Below, piece by piece: positions 1 through 8,391 of a stretch of DNA of 64,000 nucleotides. The notes beneath the pieces were generated by a model. That model searched no databases. It was not told the DNA's origin and saw only the letters and a list, made by a program, of their open reading frames with translations. How positions within the stretch are numbered: the first letter of the stretch is position 1; every line of letters starts with the position of its first letter. The DNA is from JBOHDX01 sp050700835 (GTDB lineage Bacteria; Actinomycetota; Actinomycetes; Propionibacteriales; Nocardioidaceae), in contig JBOHDX010000021.1 of the NCBI GenBank assembly GCA_050700835.1, positions 25,460 through 89,459 on the forward strand. The letters are read 5' to 3'. The position numbers and the translations under genes were made by a program.

Positions 1-534
1 CGTGGGCTCATCGTCTCGAACATGATGTCAAGCGTCCCGGCATACAACGCGTACGCCGAGCAGGTGCTGATGCCGCGCATGGATCAAGCGAAGCTTGCCG
101 AGATCAAGCAGCTCGAAGAGACGGGAGACTTCGATGATCCGCGCTACATGGAGCTGCTGGTCGAGCAGCACTACACCCACCACGTCCTGCGCATGCCGCC
201 GCAGGACTGGCCTGATCCGGTGCAGCGCGGGCTCGCCCACATCAACCCGGCGATCTACCGGAAGATGCAGGGACCCAGCGAGCTGGGAATCAGCGCGGAC
301 GCGACACTTGCGTCGTGGGACCGCAGTAATGACCTCGGGACGATCGACGTGCCGACCCTGGTGATCGGCGCCCAGCACGACACGATGGATCCCGATCACC
401 TGCGGATGATGGCCGAACGCCTGCCCAGGGGGCGCTACCTGCACTGCCCGGAGGGTAGCCATCTTGCGATGTACGACGACCAGGCAACCTATTTCGCTGG
501 ACTTGTTCGCTTCCTGGCCGAACTGCCCGAGTGA
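1..534 (+). CDS. Alpha/beta hydrolase, proline iminopeptidase-like (5' end outside window)
   Basis: The reading frame is open from the first base, so the N-terminus lies upstream and only about 177 C-terminal residues are present. The start contains the helical lid region of proline iminopeptidase-type alpha/beta hydrolases (SNMMSSVPAYNAYA). The end carries the acid and base of the catalytic triad: Asp in GAQHDTMDP and His in EGSHLAMYDD. The nucleophile Ser should lie outside the window. Such enzymes remove N-terminal proline or hydrolyse small amides and esters; the substrate cannot be told from this part. The next gene starts about 130-190 bases downstream on the same strand. Confidence 0.8.
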   Translation, partial: RGLIVSNMMSSVPAYNAYAEQVLMPRMDQAKLAEIKQLEETGDFDDPRYMELLVEQHYTHHVLRMPPQDWPDPVQRGLAHINPAIYRKMQGPSELGISADATLASWDRSNDLGTIDVPTLVIGAQHDTMDPDHLRMMAERLPRGRYLHCPEGSHLAMYDDQATYFAGLVRFLAELPE

Positions 535-609
535 GTTCGCCTGCGGCTAGACAAGTCGCCGAAGGCCACGGAGACCACCGACTGTCGGCGAAAACCAGTG
601 GCCGCCGTC

Positions 610-624
610 GTGGGGCTCTCCCAC
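610..624 (+). other. Small stem-loop in leader of ribosomal protection gene
   Basis: GTGGG at 610-614 can pair with CCCAC at 620-624 across a five-base loop. It lies about 40 bases upstream of the short leader ORF that precedes the TetM-like gene. It may be part of an attenuator, but five base pairs alone is weak evidence. Confidence 0.25.
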
Positions 625-662
625 CGTGGGAAGAAGCCAGCCACCACGAGAGGGAGAAGCAG

Positions 663-764
663 ATGCGAGCAGCACGCACCTCTATCGAGATCTGCTTCCA
701 CCACTCGAAAGGTCTGGCGCGTGCTCACACGTTCACTCAATCTCGGGATCCTGGCGCATGTTGA
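663..764 (+). CDS. Short upstream ORF (33 aa), possible leader peptide
   Basis: The ATG at 663 follows a good Shine-Dalgarno sequence (AGGGAG, six to seven bases upstream). The ORF encodes 33 residues beginning MRAARTSIEICFHHSKG and ends at 764, 44 bases inside the next gene in another frame. Ribosomes translating it would run over the start codon of the TetM-like GTPase at 721. Leader peptides of this kind control several ribosome-targeting resistance genes by attenuation. That role is an inference here; the ORF could be fortuitous. Confidence 0.4.
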   Translation: MRAARTSIEICFHHSKGLARAHTFTQSRDPGAC

Positions 765-2673
765 CGCCGGCAAGACCACGCTGACTGAGCGGCTCTTGCA
801 TACCGCAGGGGTCATCGACGACGTCGGCTCGGTGGACCGCGGCACCACCCAGACCGACACCCTGACACTGGAGCGCAGACGCGGCATCACCATCAAAGCG
901 GCCGTGGTCGCGTTCCCGTTCGCCGGCACCAACGTCAACGTCATCGACACACCGGGCCACCCTGACTTCGTCGCAGAAGTCGAGCGGGTGCTCGGGGTGC
1001 TCGACGGCGCCGTGCTGCTGCTCTCTGCGGTCGAGGGCGTCCAGCCGCAGACCCGGATCCTGATGCGGGCATTGCAGCGGCTGCAGGTCCCGACCCTGCT
1101 ATTCGTCAACAAGGTCGACCGGACCGGCGCCGACCTGGATGCCGTCTTGGCGGCGGTACGGCGCCGGCTCACCCCCGCCGTGCTCGCGATGGGTCAGGTT
1201 GTGGCTGCGGGGAGCCGGGAAGCCGGCTTCAGGACGTACCCTCCCGATGACGCGGCGTTTCGCGAGCGTGCGACGGTAGCGCTCGCCGAGCACGACGACG
1301 CCCTGCTGGAGGCCTACGTCCAAGGGCGCCCGCTCAGTGCGGCGGCGCTTGCGCAGGGTCTGCTCGCCCAGGTCCAAGACGGTCTGTTGCATCCGGTGTA
1401 CGCCGGGTCGGCCGCGACCGGCGCCGGAGTTCGCGAGCTGATGGCCGGGATCGCCGCCTTCTTGCCCGCCACTGCGCCGGACCAGGGCGGACCTGCCGCG
1501 GGCCGGGTGTTCAAGGTCGAGCGCAGCGCCGCAGGGCACAAGGTGGCGTACGTCCGGATGTTCTGCGGTTCGATGGGGGTGCGGGCTCAGCTCCAGCTCG
1601 GGTCGGGTCGTCGTGGCAAGGTCACCGGAGTGCAGCTGTTCGACCGTGGTCGCTGGGTCCACGCCGAGACGGTCGGCGCTGGGCAGATCGGCAAGTTGAG
1701 CGGCCTGGGCGAGGTGCGGGTAGGTGACGGCTTCGGTGACGCGGCACGGGTGGGCGAACAGCACTTCGCCCCGCCGACGCTGGAGGCGTCAGTGACCGCC
1801 GTGCATCCGGAGCAGGGCCCGGCCCTGCGTACGGCGCTGGCCCAACTGGCCGACCAGGACCCGCTGATCGGAGTCCACACCGGCGAGGACGGACTCCCCA
1901 CGGTGTCGTTGTACGGCCGGGTGCAGCAGGAGGTGCTCGGCGCGACCTTGGCCGAGGAGCACGGGATCGACGTGGAGTTCGCCGACGCGAGCGTGCTCCA
2001 CGTCGAGCGGCCGCGCGGCGTCGGAGAGGCGGTGCTCCGGCTCAACACCGACGCCAATCCCTACCACGCGACGATCGGCCTGCGCATCGCACCCGGACCG
2101 CCCGGCACCGGGCTGACGTTCCTCACCGCGGCCCCGGCACGAGACATGCCGCTGTACTTGTTCAAGAGCGCTGAGGGTTTCGCGGCCGCGATCGAGAAGC
2201 ACGTACGGCGCGCACTTGAGCACGGCTGGTACGGCTGGCAGGTCACCGACTGCGTGGTCACCATGACCGAGTGCGCCTACTGCGTCGCGGATGGGCCCCC
2301 CTCGCGGCGCGGACCGACGAGCACCTCCTACGACTACCGCAAACTCACGCCAATGGTGCTGAGCCAGGCGCTCAGCCGTGCGCGTACCCAGGTGTGCGAG
2401 CCGGTGCTCAAGGTGCTGCTGGAGATGCCGACCGACGACACCGCTGCCGTGCAACGGGTCGTCATCAGGTGGGGTGCGGAAATACTCGCCCAGACTCCCG
2501 CCGGTGACCTGACCCGGCTCGAGGCGCGACTGGTCGCGGCCCGGCTGCACGAGCTGCAGCGACAGTTGCCGGACCTCACCGGAGGCGAGGGCGTTCTCGA
2601 GCAGCGGTTCGACGGCTACCAGCCGGTTCGGGGCCGGCCTCCGGTGCGTCGTGGTTGGGCCACGCCTGGCTAG
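721..2673 (+). CDS. Tet(M)/OtrA-like ribosomal protection GTPase
   Basis: The protein is an EF-G-like translation GTPase of about 650 residues, the usual length of Tet(M), Tet(O) and OtrA. All G motifs are visible: G1 AHVDAGKTT, G2 RGIT, G3 DTPGHPDF and G4 NKVD. EF-G-like domains II-V follow. Family members dislodge tetracycline from the ribosome, and many actinobacteria carry intrinsic copies. The frame stays open back to 598, but GTG 721 is preferred: AAAGG lies nine bases upstream and the conserved N-terminus (RSLNLGILAHVDAGK) begins right after it. A short ORF at 663-764 overlaps the start. Actual resistance is not proven by sequence. Confidence 0.88.
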   Translation: MLTRSLNLGILAHVDAGKTTLTERLLHTAGVIDDVGSVDRGTTQTDTLTLERRRGITIKAAVVAFPFAGTNVNVIDTPGHPDFVAEVERVLGVLDGAVLLLSAVEGVQPQTRILMRALQRLQVPTLLFVNKVDRTGADLDAVLAAVRRRLTPAVLAMGQVVAAGSREAGFRTYPPDDAAFRERATVALAEHDDALLEAYVQGRPLSAAALAQGLLAQVQDGLLHPVYAGSAATGAGVRELMAGIAAFLPATAPDQGGPAAGRVFKVERSAAGHKVAYVRMFCGSMGVRAQLQLGSGRRGKVTGVQLFDRGRWVHAETVGAGQIGKLSGLGEVRVGDGFGDAARVGEQHFAPPTLEASVTAVHPEQGPALRTALAQLADQDPLIGVHTGEDGLPTVSLYGRVQQEVLGATLAEEHGIDVEFADASVLHVERPRGVGEAVLRLNTDANPYHATIGLRIAPGPPGTGLTFLTAAPARDMPLYLFKSAEGFAAAIEKHVRRALEHGWYGWQVTDCVVTMTECAYCVADGPPSRRGPTSTSYDYRKLTPMVLSQALSRARTQVCEPVLKVLLEMPTDDTAAVQRVVIRWGAEILAQTPAGDLTRLEARLVAARLHELQRQLPDLTGGEGVLEQRFDGYQPVRGRPPVRRGWATPG

Positions 2674-2707
2674 GAGAGATCGCCGCCTGGTGGAGAACCG
2701 CCATGAC

Positions 2708-4108
2708 CTAGGCGCCTTGCATGTCGACGAACCGGCTGTAGTGGCCCTGGAACGCAACGACGATCGTGTCGGTCGGGCCGGCGCGGTGCTTGGCCACGAT
2801 CAGATCCGCCTCGCCGGGTCGGGTGGACTCCTTCTCGTACGCGTCCTCGCGGTGCAGCAGGATCACCATGTCAGCGTCTTGCTCGAGCGAGCCGCTTTCG
2901 CGTAGGTCGGACAGCAGCGGCCGCTTGTCGGTGCGTTGTTCGGCGCCACGGTTGAGCTGGCTGATGGCGACGATCGGCACGTCGAGCTCCTTGGCCAACA
3001 GCTTGATCTGCCGGGAGAACTCGCTCACCTCCAGCTGCCGGCTCTCCACCTTGCGGCCCGAGGTCATCAGCTGCAGGTAGTCGACCACGATCAGCTTGAG
3101 GTCGTGGCGCTGCTTGAGCCGCCGCGCCTTGGCGCGGATCTCCATCATGGTGAGGTTCGGGCTGTCGTCGATGAACAGAGGGGCGCTGCTGATCTCGCCC
3201 ATCTTGCGCGCGAGTCGGGACCAGTCGTCGTCGCTCATGTGGCCGTTGCGCATGTGGTTCATCGCGATGCGCGCCTCCGCCGACAACAGCCGCATGGTGA
3301 TCTCCACCCGGCTCATCTCCAGCGAGAAGATCGCGCTGGTCATCCCGTGCTTGATCGACGCGCTTCGGCAGATGTCCAGGCCCAGGGTCGACTTGCCGAT
3401 CGCGGGTCGCGCCGCCACGATCACCATCTGGCCGGCGTGCAGGCCGTTGGTCAGCTCGTCGAGGTCGGCGAAGCCGGTCGGGACACCTGCCATCCGGCCG
3501 TCGCGCGCGCTGATGGCCTCGATCTCGTCGAGCGTCGGCGCCATCAGGTCCGACAGCGGTGCGTAGTCCTCGCTGGTCCGCCTGTCGGTGACCGCGTAGA
3601 CCTCGGCCTGTGCGCGGTCGACCACGTCGTCAACCTGGCCCTCGCCGACGTAGCCCATCTGGGCGATCTTGGTGCCGGCGTCGACGAGCCGGCGCAAGAT
3701 GGCCTTCTCCCGGACGATGCCCGCGTAGTGGCCGGCGTTGGCCGCGATGGGTACGCCGGCGACCAGGGTGTGCAGGTAGGGAGCCCCTCCCGCCCGGGCC
3801 AGCTCGCCCCGGCGCCCGAGCTCGGCCACCACCGTGACCGCGTCGGCCGGCTCGCCCCGGCCGTACAGATCGAGGATGGAGTCGAAGATCGTCTCGTGCG
3901 CCGGCCGGTAGAAATCGACACCCCGGACCGACTCGACGACGTCGGCGATGGCGTCCTTGGACAGCATCATCGCTCCGAGCACGCTCTGCTCGGCTGAGTT
4001 GTCCTGTGGCGGGGTCCGACCGGCCCCGCCGCCGCCACCGAAGGCCGCCTCGAACTCATCCGGCCCGTCGTCGGGGCGCCCATGGTCGCGGAACTCGGCG
4101 ACGCTCAC
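2708..4108 (-). CDS. dnaB: Replicative DNA helicase DnaB
   Basis: The 466-residue protein has the DnaB N-terminal helical domain (PPQDNSAEQSVLGAMM onward) and a RecA-like helicase core with Walker A ARPAIGKST near residue 235 and Walker B LIVVDYLQLM. The C-terminal motif HREDAYEKES and the ending GHYSRFVDMQ are typical of actinobacterial DnaB. It unwinds DNA at the replication fork as a hexamer. No intein interrupts it, unlike some mycobacterial copies. GTG 4108 follows GGAGG on the minus strand. It is transcribed away from a region rich in DnaA-box-like sequences. Confidence 0.97.
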   Translation of the reverse strand: MSVAEFRDHGRPDDGPDEFEAAFGGGGGAGRTPPQDNSAEQSVLGAMMLSKDAIADVVESVRGVDFYRPAHETIFDSILDLYGRGEPADAVTVVAELGRRGELARAGGAPYLHTLVAGVPIAANAGHYAGIVREKAILRRLVDAGTKIAQMGYVGEGQVDDVVDRAQAEVYAVTDRRTSEDYAPLSDLMAPTLDEIEAISARDGRMAGVPTGFADLDELTNGLHAGQMVIVAARPAIGKSTLGLDICRSASIKHGMTSAIFSLEMSRVEITMRLLSAEARIAMNHMRNGHMSDDDWSRLARKMGEISSAPLFIDDSPNLTMMEIRAKARRLKQRHDLKLIVVDYLQLMTSGRKVESRQLEVSEFSRQIKLLAKELDVPIVAISQLNRGAEQRTDKRPLLSDLRESGSLEQDADMVILLHREDAYEKESTRPGEADLIVAKHRAGPTDTIVVAFQGHYSRFVDMQGA

Positions 4109-4239
4109 GGTGTGTCCTCCAGCCCTGCATCGTTGCGTTCACCGACCCCACGCAGCGACGCTAAGCGGGTGTACCGACAACCCCAGTCGCCGAGCCGACA
4201 GGACACCGTAGGCAACGCCCTGCCGGACAGGGAAGTCCG

Positions 4240-4424
4240 GCGTCCACAGCCCTTGTGGAGCACTGCCCGATGGCTGTGGAAAACACCTGCGGAACGTGTG
4301 CACAGGTTGTTCATGAACTTGTGGACTCGGCTTTGACGGTTCCGACTACCCCAGCTCTGACCTGCAGTGATGTAATCCACCGGGATGTGAGGCAACAAAG
4401 TTCTCGACATCGAGTCTGTCCACC
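4240..4424. promoter_or_regulatory. Cluster of DnaA-box-like 9-mers upstream of dnaB
   Basis: The 407-base gap between dnaB and the MATE gene (4109-4515) contains at least six near-matches to the actinobacterial DnaA box TTGTCCACA or TTATCCACA on both strands: GCGTCCACA 4240, TGTGGAAAA 4275 (one mismatch), TGTGCACAG 4297, TGTGGACTC 4320, TAATCCACC 4373 and CTGTCCACC 4416. Most match seven of nine positions. The rest of the gap shows no convincing gene. Confidence 0.4.
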
Positions 4425-4515
4425 GCCTGTGGGTGTCTGCATGTCGACTTAGCTCTCTTGCCGCCTCGACATTGGCCCAGAAAGTTCGCCGCAGCTGTTC
4501 CCAGAGCCGACCGGG

Positions 4516-5850
4516 ATGCCTACGATGTTTCGCCCGCGCTGGACCGACACCGACCGTGAGATTGCGCGGTTGGCGGTGCCGGCGTTCGCAGCTCTGGTGT
4601 CCGAGCCGTTGTTCCTGCTGGCCGACACCGCGGTCGTTGGCCACCTTGGCACTGCGCCACTCGCCGGGCTCACCATCGCGTCCACGATTCTCCTGACCGT
4701 GGTGGGGCTCGCCATCTTCCTCGCGTACGGCACCACGGCCAGCGTGGCGCGGCACCTCGGGGCCGACGACCTCCGCGGAGCCATCACCACCGGGATCGCC
4801 GGCGGATGGCTCGCGCTGCTGATCGGTGTCGGGTCGGCGCTGGTTCTGGTGCTGGCCGGGCCGGGCGTCATCGGCTGGTTCGGCGCCGGCGCTCCGGTCC
4901 GCACCGAGGCCGATCACTACCTGCGGGTCGCCGCCTACGGGTTGCCGGCCATGCTGATGGTGCTCGCGGCCACCGGCATCCTGCGTGGCCTGCAGGACAC
5001 CCGCACCCCGTTGGTGGTCGCGGTGACGGCCAACCTGGCCAACATCGCCCTCAACGTCACCCTCGTCTACGGCGCGGGCCTCGGCATCGCCGGCTCGGCG
5101 CTGGGCACCGTGGTCGCGCAGCTCGGCTCGGCCCTCGCACTCGTCGTGGTGATTGCCCGCGCGGCGCGGCGGCACGAAGCCGCCCTGGTGCCGCACTGGT
5201 CCGCGGTCGCCGAGGCCGCCCGTGTCGGCGTACCTCTGATCATCCGGACCTTCACGTTGCGCGCCGCTCTGCTGCTCGGCACCTACGTCGCGTCCACGAT
5301 GCCCGACGCGTCGATCGCGGCCCACCAGATCACCGCCACCGTGGTCAACACTCTGGCGTTCGCCCTCGACGCGATCGCCATCGCGGGTCAGGCCATGACG
5401 GGCCGGTCGCTGGGCGCGCGCGACGTCCCTGGTGTGCGCCGGGCCACCGCCAGGATGCTCGGCTGGGCTGTCTGGGGCGGCACCGCAGGCACCCTCGGCC
5501 TGATGCTGGTGGCCTACTGGCTTCCGCTGGTGTTCACCGGCGACCAGGCGGTGCGCGCAGCCGCGTTCCCCGCACTGGTCGTGGTGGCGTTGATCCAGCC
5601 CGTGTCCGGAGTCGTGTTCGTCCTCGACGGCGTGCTGATCGGGGCCGGCGACGGTTCCTATCTCGCCCGCGCCGGCGTCGTCACGTTCGTGGTGTACGCA
5701 CCGCTCGCCCTGCTGGTGCTGGTACTCGGCGCCGGACTCGGCTGGTTGTGGGCCGCCTATGCCGGCTTCATCCTGGCCCGCATGGTGACGCTGGTACGCC
5801 GCGAGCGTAGCCAGGCATGGCTCGTCACCGGTGCGCCGGCGCGAGCCTGA
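4516..5850 (+). CDS. MATE family efflux transporter, DinF subfamily
   Basis: This 444-residue membrane protein has about twelve hydrophobic segments in two MATE repeats. The conserved N-terminal region reads LAVPAFAALVSEPLFLLADT, then VVGHLG. DinF-type MATE proteins export cationic or hydrophobic compounds using sodium or proton gradients. A MATE gene between dnaB and the rplI operon is a conserved neighbourhood in Streptomyces-like genomes. A second ATG lies at 4525, overlapping a TACGAT element, so the exact start is uncertain by three codons. Confidence 0.93.
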   Translation: MPTMFRPRWTDTDREIARLAVPAFAALVSEPLFLLADTAVVGHLGTAPLAGLTIASTILLTVVGLAIFLAYGTTASVARHLGADDLRGAITTGIAGGWLALLIGVGSALVLVLAGPGVIGWFGAGAPVRTEADHYLRVAAYGLPAMLMVLAATGILRGLQDTRTPLVVAVTANLANIALNVTLVYGAGLGIAGSALGTVVAQLGSALALVVVIARAARRHEAALVPHWSAVAEAARVGVPLIIRTFTLRAALLLGTYVASTMPDASIAAHQITATVVNTLAFALDAIAIAGQAMTGRSLGARDVPGVRRATARMLGWAVWGGTAGTLGLMLVAYWLPLVFTGDQAVRAAAFPALVVVALIQPVSGVVFVLDGVLIGAGDGSYLARAGVVTFVVYAPLALLVLVLGAGLGWLWAAYAGFILARMVTLVRRERSQAWLVTGAPARA

Positions 5851-5887
5851 CCGAGCCCGGCCGGACACCTCCGGCGGGGTCACCACC

Positions 5888-5893
5888 TACGCT
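5888..5893 (+). promoter_or_regulatory. -10 element TACGCT placed for a leaderless transcript
   Basis: TACGCT is followed by exactly six bases and then the ATG at 5900. This is the spacing expected if transcription starts at the A of the start codon. No Shine-Dalgarno sequence precedes this ATG. The same TACGCT-N6-ATG arrangement recurs at 13544. Confidence 0.5.
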
Positions 5894-5899
5894 TCGCGC

Positions 5900-6445
5900 A
5901 TGCCACCGATCCAGCGCACCGGCGTCGGCTGGGTCATCGTGCTGCTCGATGTCCGCGTCCATGGGTACGACGTGGTGGCCGATCCGGTCGGCTGGCTGCT
6001 CATCTGGTCAGGTCTACGAGTCCTGGCGCCCCGCTCGCCATGGTTCGGCCGTGCCGCGGTGGCTGCGGCGGTGACCGGCGTGCTCAGCCTGGTGGAGTAT
6101 GCGCCGGCGTTCACCGGGGGCACCGCGCTGGCCGGGGCGTACAACCTGGTGCTCGCCAGCGTCATCGTCTCGCAGGCATGGGGCATCAGAGACGCCGCGG
6201 GCGCCGCCGGCGAGCACGGCCCGGCGGCCCAGTGCCGGGTCATCGCTTGGGCGACGGTGGTCATCGCGGGCTTCCTCGCGGCGGGGTTGATCGGCTACTA
6301 CGCGGCGCATGGAGCTGCGGTGAGCCTGGTCGCGTCGATGGTCTTCCTGGCGTTGCTGGTGATGATCTGGTTCACCCTGCTGCAGTTGCTGATCGCGCCA
6401 CGCGCGTACCTGCGTGACCCGTCGGGCGCCGCACCCGCGGACTGA
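5900..6445 (+). CDS. Small integral membrane protein, unknown function
   Basis: The 181-residue protein has about five hydrophobic segments (for example WVIVLLDVRVHGYDVVADPVGWLLIWSGLRVL and VIAGFLAAGLIGYYAAHGAAV) and a C-terminal LLQLLIAPRAYLRD. I do not recognise a functional family. The ATG at 5900 was chosen because it sits six bases after a -10 element and the protein then begins just before the first membrane segment. It lies between the MATE exporter and rplI, convergent with rplI by 19 bases. Confidence 0.7.
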   Translation: MPPIQRTGVGWVIVLLDVRVHGYDVVADPVGWLLIWSGLRVLAPRSPWFGRAAVAAAVTGVLSLVEYAPAFTGGTALAGAYNLVLASVIVSQAWGIRDAAGAAGEHGPAAQCRVIAWATVVIAGFLAAGLIGYYAAHGAAVSLVASMVFLALLVMIWFTLLQLLIAPRAYLRDPSGAAPAD

Positions 6446-6464
6446 CCCGGCGGGGTCGGGCAGG

Positions 6465-6911
6465 TCAGGCGGAGATCACGTTGAGGTGCAGCGTGGCCGC
6501 GACCTCGGGGTGGACCCGAACGCTGACGTCATGGGCGCCGATTGTCTTGATCGGGTTGCCGACCTCGATCCGCCGCTTGTCGATGTCGGGGCCACCGGCC
6601 GCCTTCACCGCGGCCACGATGTCGGACACCGTGATCGCGCCGAACAAGCGGCCTCCGTCACCGGCGCGAGCCTTGAGGTTCACCGAGACGCCCTCGAGCT
6701 GCGACTTGATCTCCTCGGCGTGGCTGACGTCACGCACGTCGCGGACCTCACGTGCCTTCTTGATCGAGCCGATCTGCTTCTCTGCGCCGCGAGACCAGCG
6801 CAGCGCGAAACCGCGCGGCAGCAGGTAGTTGCGGCCATAGCCGTCCTTGACCTCGACGACGTCACCGGGGGCGCCGAGGCTGCCGACTTCGTGGGTGAGG
6901 ATGAGCTTCAT
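6465..6911 (-). CDS. rplI: 50S ribosomal protein bL9
   Basis: The 148-residue protein opens with MKLILTHEVGSLGAPGDVVEVKDGYGRNYLLPRGFA, in which the L9 signature (GDVVEVKDGYGRNYL) is clear. A long connecting helix and a C-terminal rRNA-binding domain follow (GRLFGAITVSDIV). L9 binds 23S rRNA near the L1 stalk and helps keep the reading frame. It is the last gene of the rpsF-ssb-rpsR-rplI operon and starts 15 bases after rpsR. Confidence 0.97.
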   Translation of the reverse strand: MKLILTHEVGSLGAPGDVVEVKDGYGRNYLLPRGFALRWSRGAEKQIGSIKKAREVRDVRDVSHAEEIKSQLEGVSVNLKARAGDGGRLFGAITVSDIVAAVKAAGGPDIDKRRIEVGNPIKTIGAHDVSVRVHPEVAATLHLNVISA

Positions 6912-6926
6912 CTGTCTGGAACCTCC

Positions 6927-7163
6927 TCAGCGAGTGGTGGACGTGTAAGGCAGCAGCGCCATCTCGCGCGCATTCTTGATCGCCGTGGCGATCTGCCGCT
7001 GCTCCTGGACGGACACTCCGGTCACCCGGCGGGCGCGGATCTTGCCGCGATCGGAGATGAACTTCCGGAGCAGGTTGGTGTCCTTGTAGTCGATGTAGGT
7101 GACCTTCGCGGCCTTGAGTGGGTTCTGCTTCTTCTTCGGCTTGCGGATGACGGGCTTTGCCAT
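6927..7163 (-). CDS. rpsR: 30S ribosomal protein bS18, cysteine-free form
   Basis: The 78-residue protein has the S18 core YIDYKDTNLLRKFISDRGKIRARRVTG and ends NAREMALLPYTSTTR. The frame runs further upstream, but ATG 7163 gives the standard length. It contains no cysteine. The CxxC usual after KKK is replaced by QNPL, and the downstream NC-QHQR segment reads VSVQEQRQ. This makes it a zinc-independent (C-minus) type. In mycobacteria and Streptomyces the C-minus copy is usually a zinc-regulated paralog elsewhere, while the operon copy keeps cysteines. Finding it at the housekeeping locus is unusual. Confidence 0.96.
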   Translation of the reverse strand: MAKPVIRKPKKKQNPLKAAKVTYIDYKDTNLLRKFISDRGKIRARRVTGVSVQEQRQIATAIKNAREMALLPYTSTTR

Positions 7164-7248
7164 TGTGGTGCTCCCTTTCAAGAGCCCGACCGGGGTCGGA
7201 ATGGTGGGATGGATCGAATGGATGGTCTTGCCAGAGGGGTGCTGCTGG

Positions 7249-7794
7249 TCAGAAGGGAGGCTCCTCGGAGCTCCCTTGGCCAGACGCCCAGGGATCACTG
7301 CCGGCGCTCGAGCTGCCGCGGTTGCCGCCGGCCTGTCCACCGCCCTGTGCACCGGACGCCCACGGGTCGTCACCGCCAGACGACCCGCCAGACGACCCGC
7401 TGCCGGAGTAGCCGCCACCGGCCCCCGACCGAGTGGTCTTCACGACCTTGGCTGTCGCGTTCTTCAGGCTCGGTCCGACCTCGTCGACGTCGATCTCGAA
7501 CACGGTGCGCTTCTCGCCCTCACGCGTTTCGTACTGACGGGACTTCAGTCGCCCCTGCACGATCACGCGCATGCCCTTCTGCAGCGACTCGGCGACGTTC
7601 TCCGCCGCCTGTCGCCACACTGCACAGCCGAGCCACAGCGTCTCGCCGTCCTTCCACTCAGACGTCTGCCGGTCGAACGTGCGCGGCGTCGACGCGATGC
7701 GGAAGTTGGCGACCGCCGCCCCGGACGGGGTGAAGCGGAGCTCTGGGTCGTCGACGAGGTTGCCGATGACCGTGATGACGGTGTCGCCTGCCAT
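7249..7794 (-). CDS. ssb: Single-stranded DNA-binding protein
   Basis: The 181-residue protein has an N-terminal OB fold (MAGDTVITVIGNLVDDPELRF to about residue 115) and a flexible Gly/Ser-rich tail. It ends in SSEEPPF, the acidic tip that recruits partner proteins. It coats single-stranded DNA during replication and repair. An upstream in-frame ATG exists at 7806, but GGGAGG lies five bases before ATG 7794, so the shorter start is chosen. It sits between rpsF and rpsR as in most bacteria. Confidence 0.96.
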   Translation of the reverse strand: MAGDTVITVIGNLVDDPELRFTPSGAAVANFRIASTPRTFDRQTSEWKDGETLWLGCAVWRQAAENVAESLQKGMRVIVQGRLKSRQYETREGEKRTVFEIDVDEVGPSLKNATAKVVKTTRSGAGGGYSGSGSSGGSSGGDDPWASGAQGGGQAGGNRGSSSAGSDPWASGQGSSEEPPF

Positions 7795-7900
7795 GAGGCC
7801 TCCCATGCGTTGGCCGGTTTCTGCTGTGCAGTGAACACGATGCGACCGACAGTTGCGAGGCGCGGTCCACAGCGTGGTTGGACGGCGTACTGGTGGTGGA

Positions 7901-8197
7901 TCAGGCTCCGTGCACGTCCGGGCGCAAGACCTTGGTCCGCAGCACCGACTCGTTCAGGGTGAGCTGGCGGTCGAGCTCCTTGACCGTGGCCGGCTCGGCG
8001 TCGAGCTCGATCACGGCGTAGATGCCTTCAGCCTTCTTGTTGATCTCGTACGCCATCCGGCGACGTCCCCAGATGTCGACACTCTCGACGTTGCCGCCGT
8101 CCTGACGGACCACGTTGAGATAAGTGTCGAGCGACGGGGCGACCGTGCGCTCCTCGAGATCGGGGTCGAGGATGACCATGACTTCATAACGACGCAA
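7901..8197 (-). CDS. rpsF: 30S ribosomal protein bS6
   Basis: The 98-residue protein begins MRRYEVMVILDPDLEERTVAPSLD and carries the S6 signature WGRRRMAYEI. S6 forms a dimer with S18 in the small-subunit platform. The start codon is TTG at 8197, supported by a strong AGGAGGT nine bases upstream. It is the first gene of the operon rpsF-ssb-rpsR-rplI. Confidence 0.97.
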   Translation of the reverse strand: MRRYEVMVILDPDLEERTVAPSLDTYLNVVRQDGGNVESVDIWGRRRMAYEINKKAEGIYAVIELDAEPATVKELDRQLTLNESVLRTKVLRPDVHGA

Positions 8198-8391
8198 GGC
8201 GACTCCACCTCCTTCGGACTCGGGCGGTCACGGTCTTTCCGTGACAGGAGGGCTCTGCATCAGCGGGTACGCGGCAGGCGCCGCGTGAAACCCATGCGGC
8301 CCGGCTCGCACCGGGCAACCTGCGGAGTCTAGCCGGGCGGCCCGCCGGCACGCGAATCGCCGGATCCCCCGCGACCGGCCGACCGGGCAGC

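Noticed and set aside
598..720. Longer N-terminus for the TetM-like GTPase from GTG 598
   Set aside because: The extra 41 residues match no family member, and GTG 721 has a ribosome site right before the conserved N-terminus.
4105..5886. 593-residue minus-strand open frame over the MATE gene
   Set aside because: It is rich in Arg, Gly, His and Gln with no domain, and mirrors a clear membrane transporter; it is a high-GC antisense shadow.
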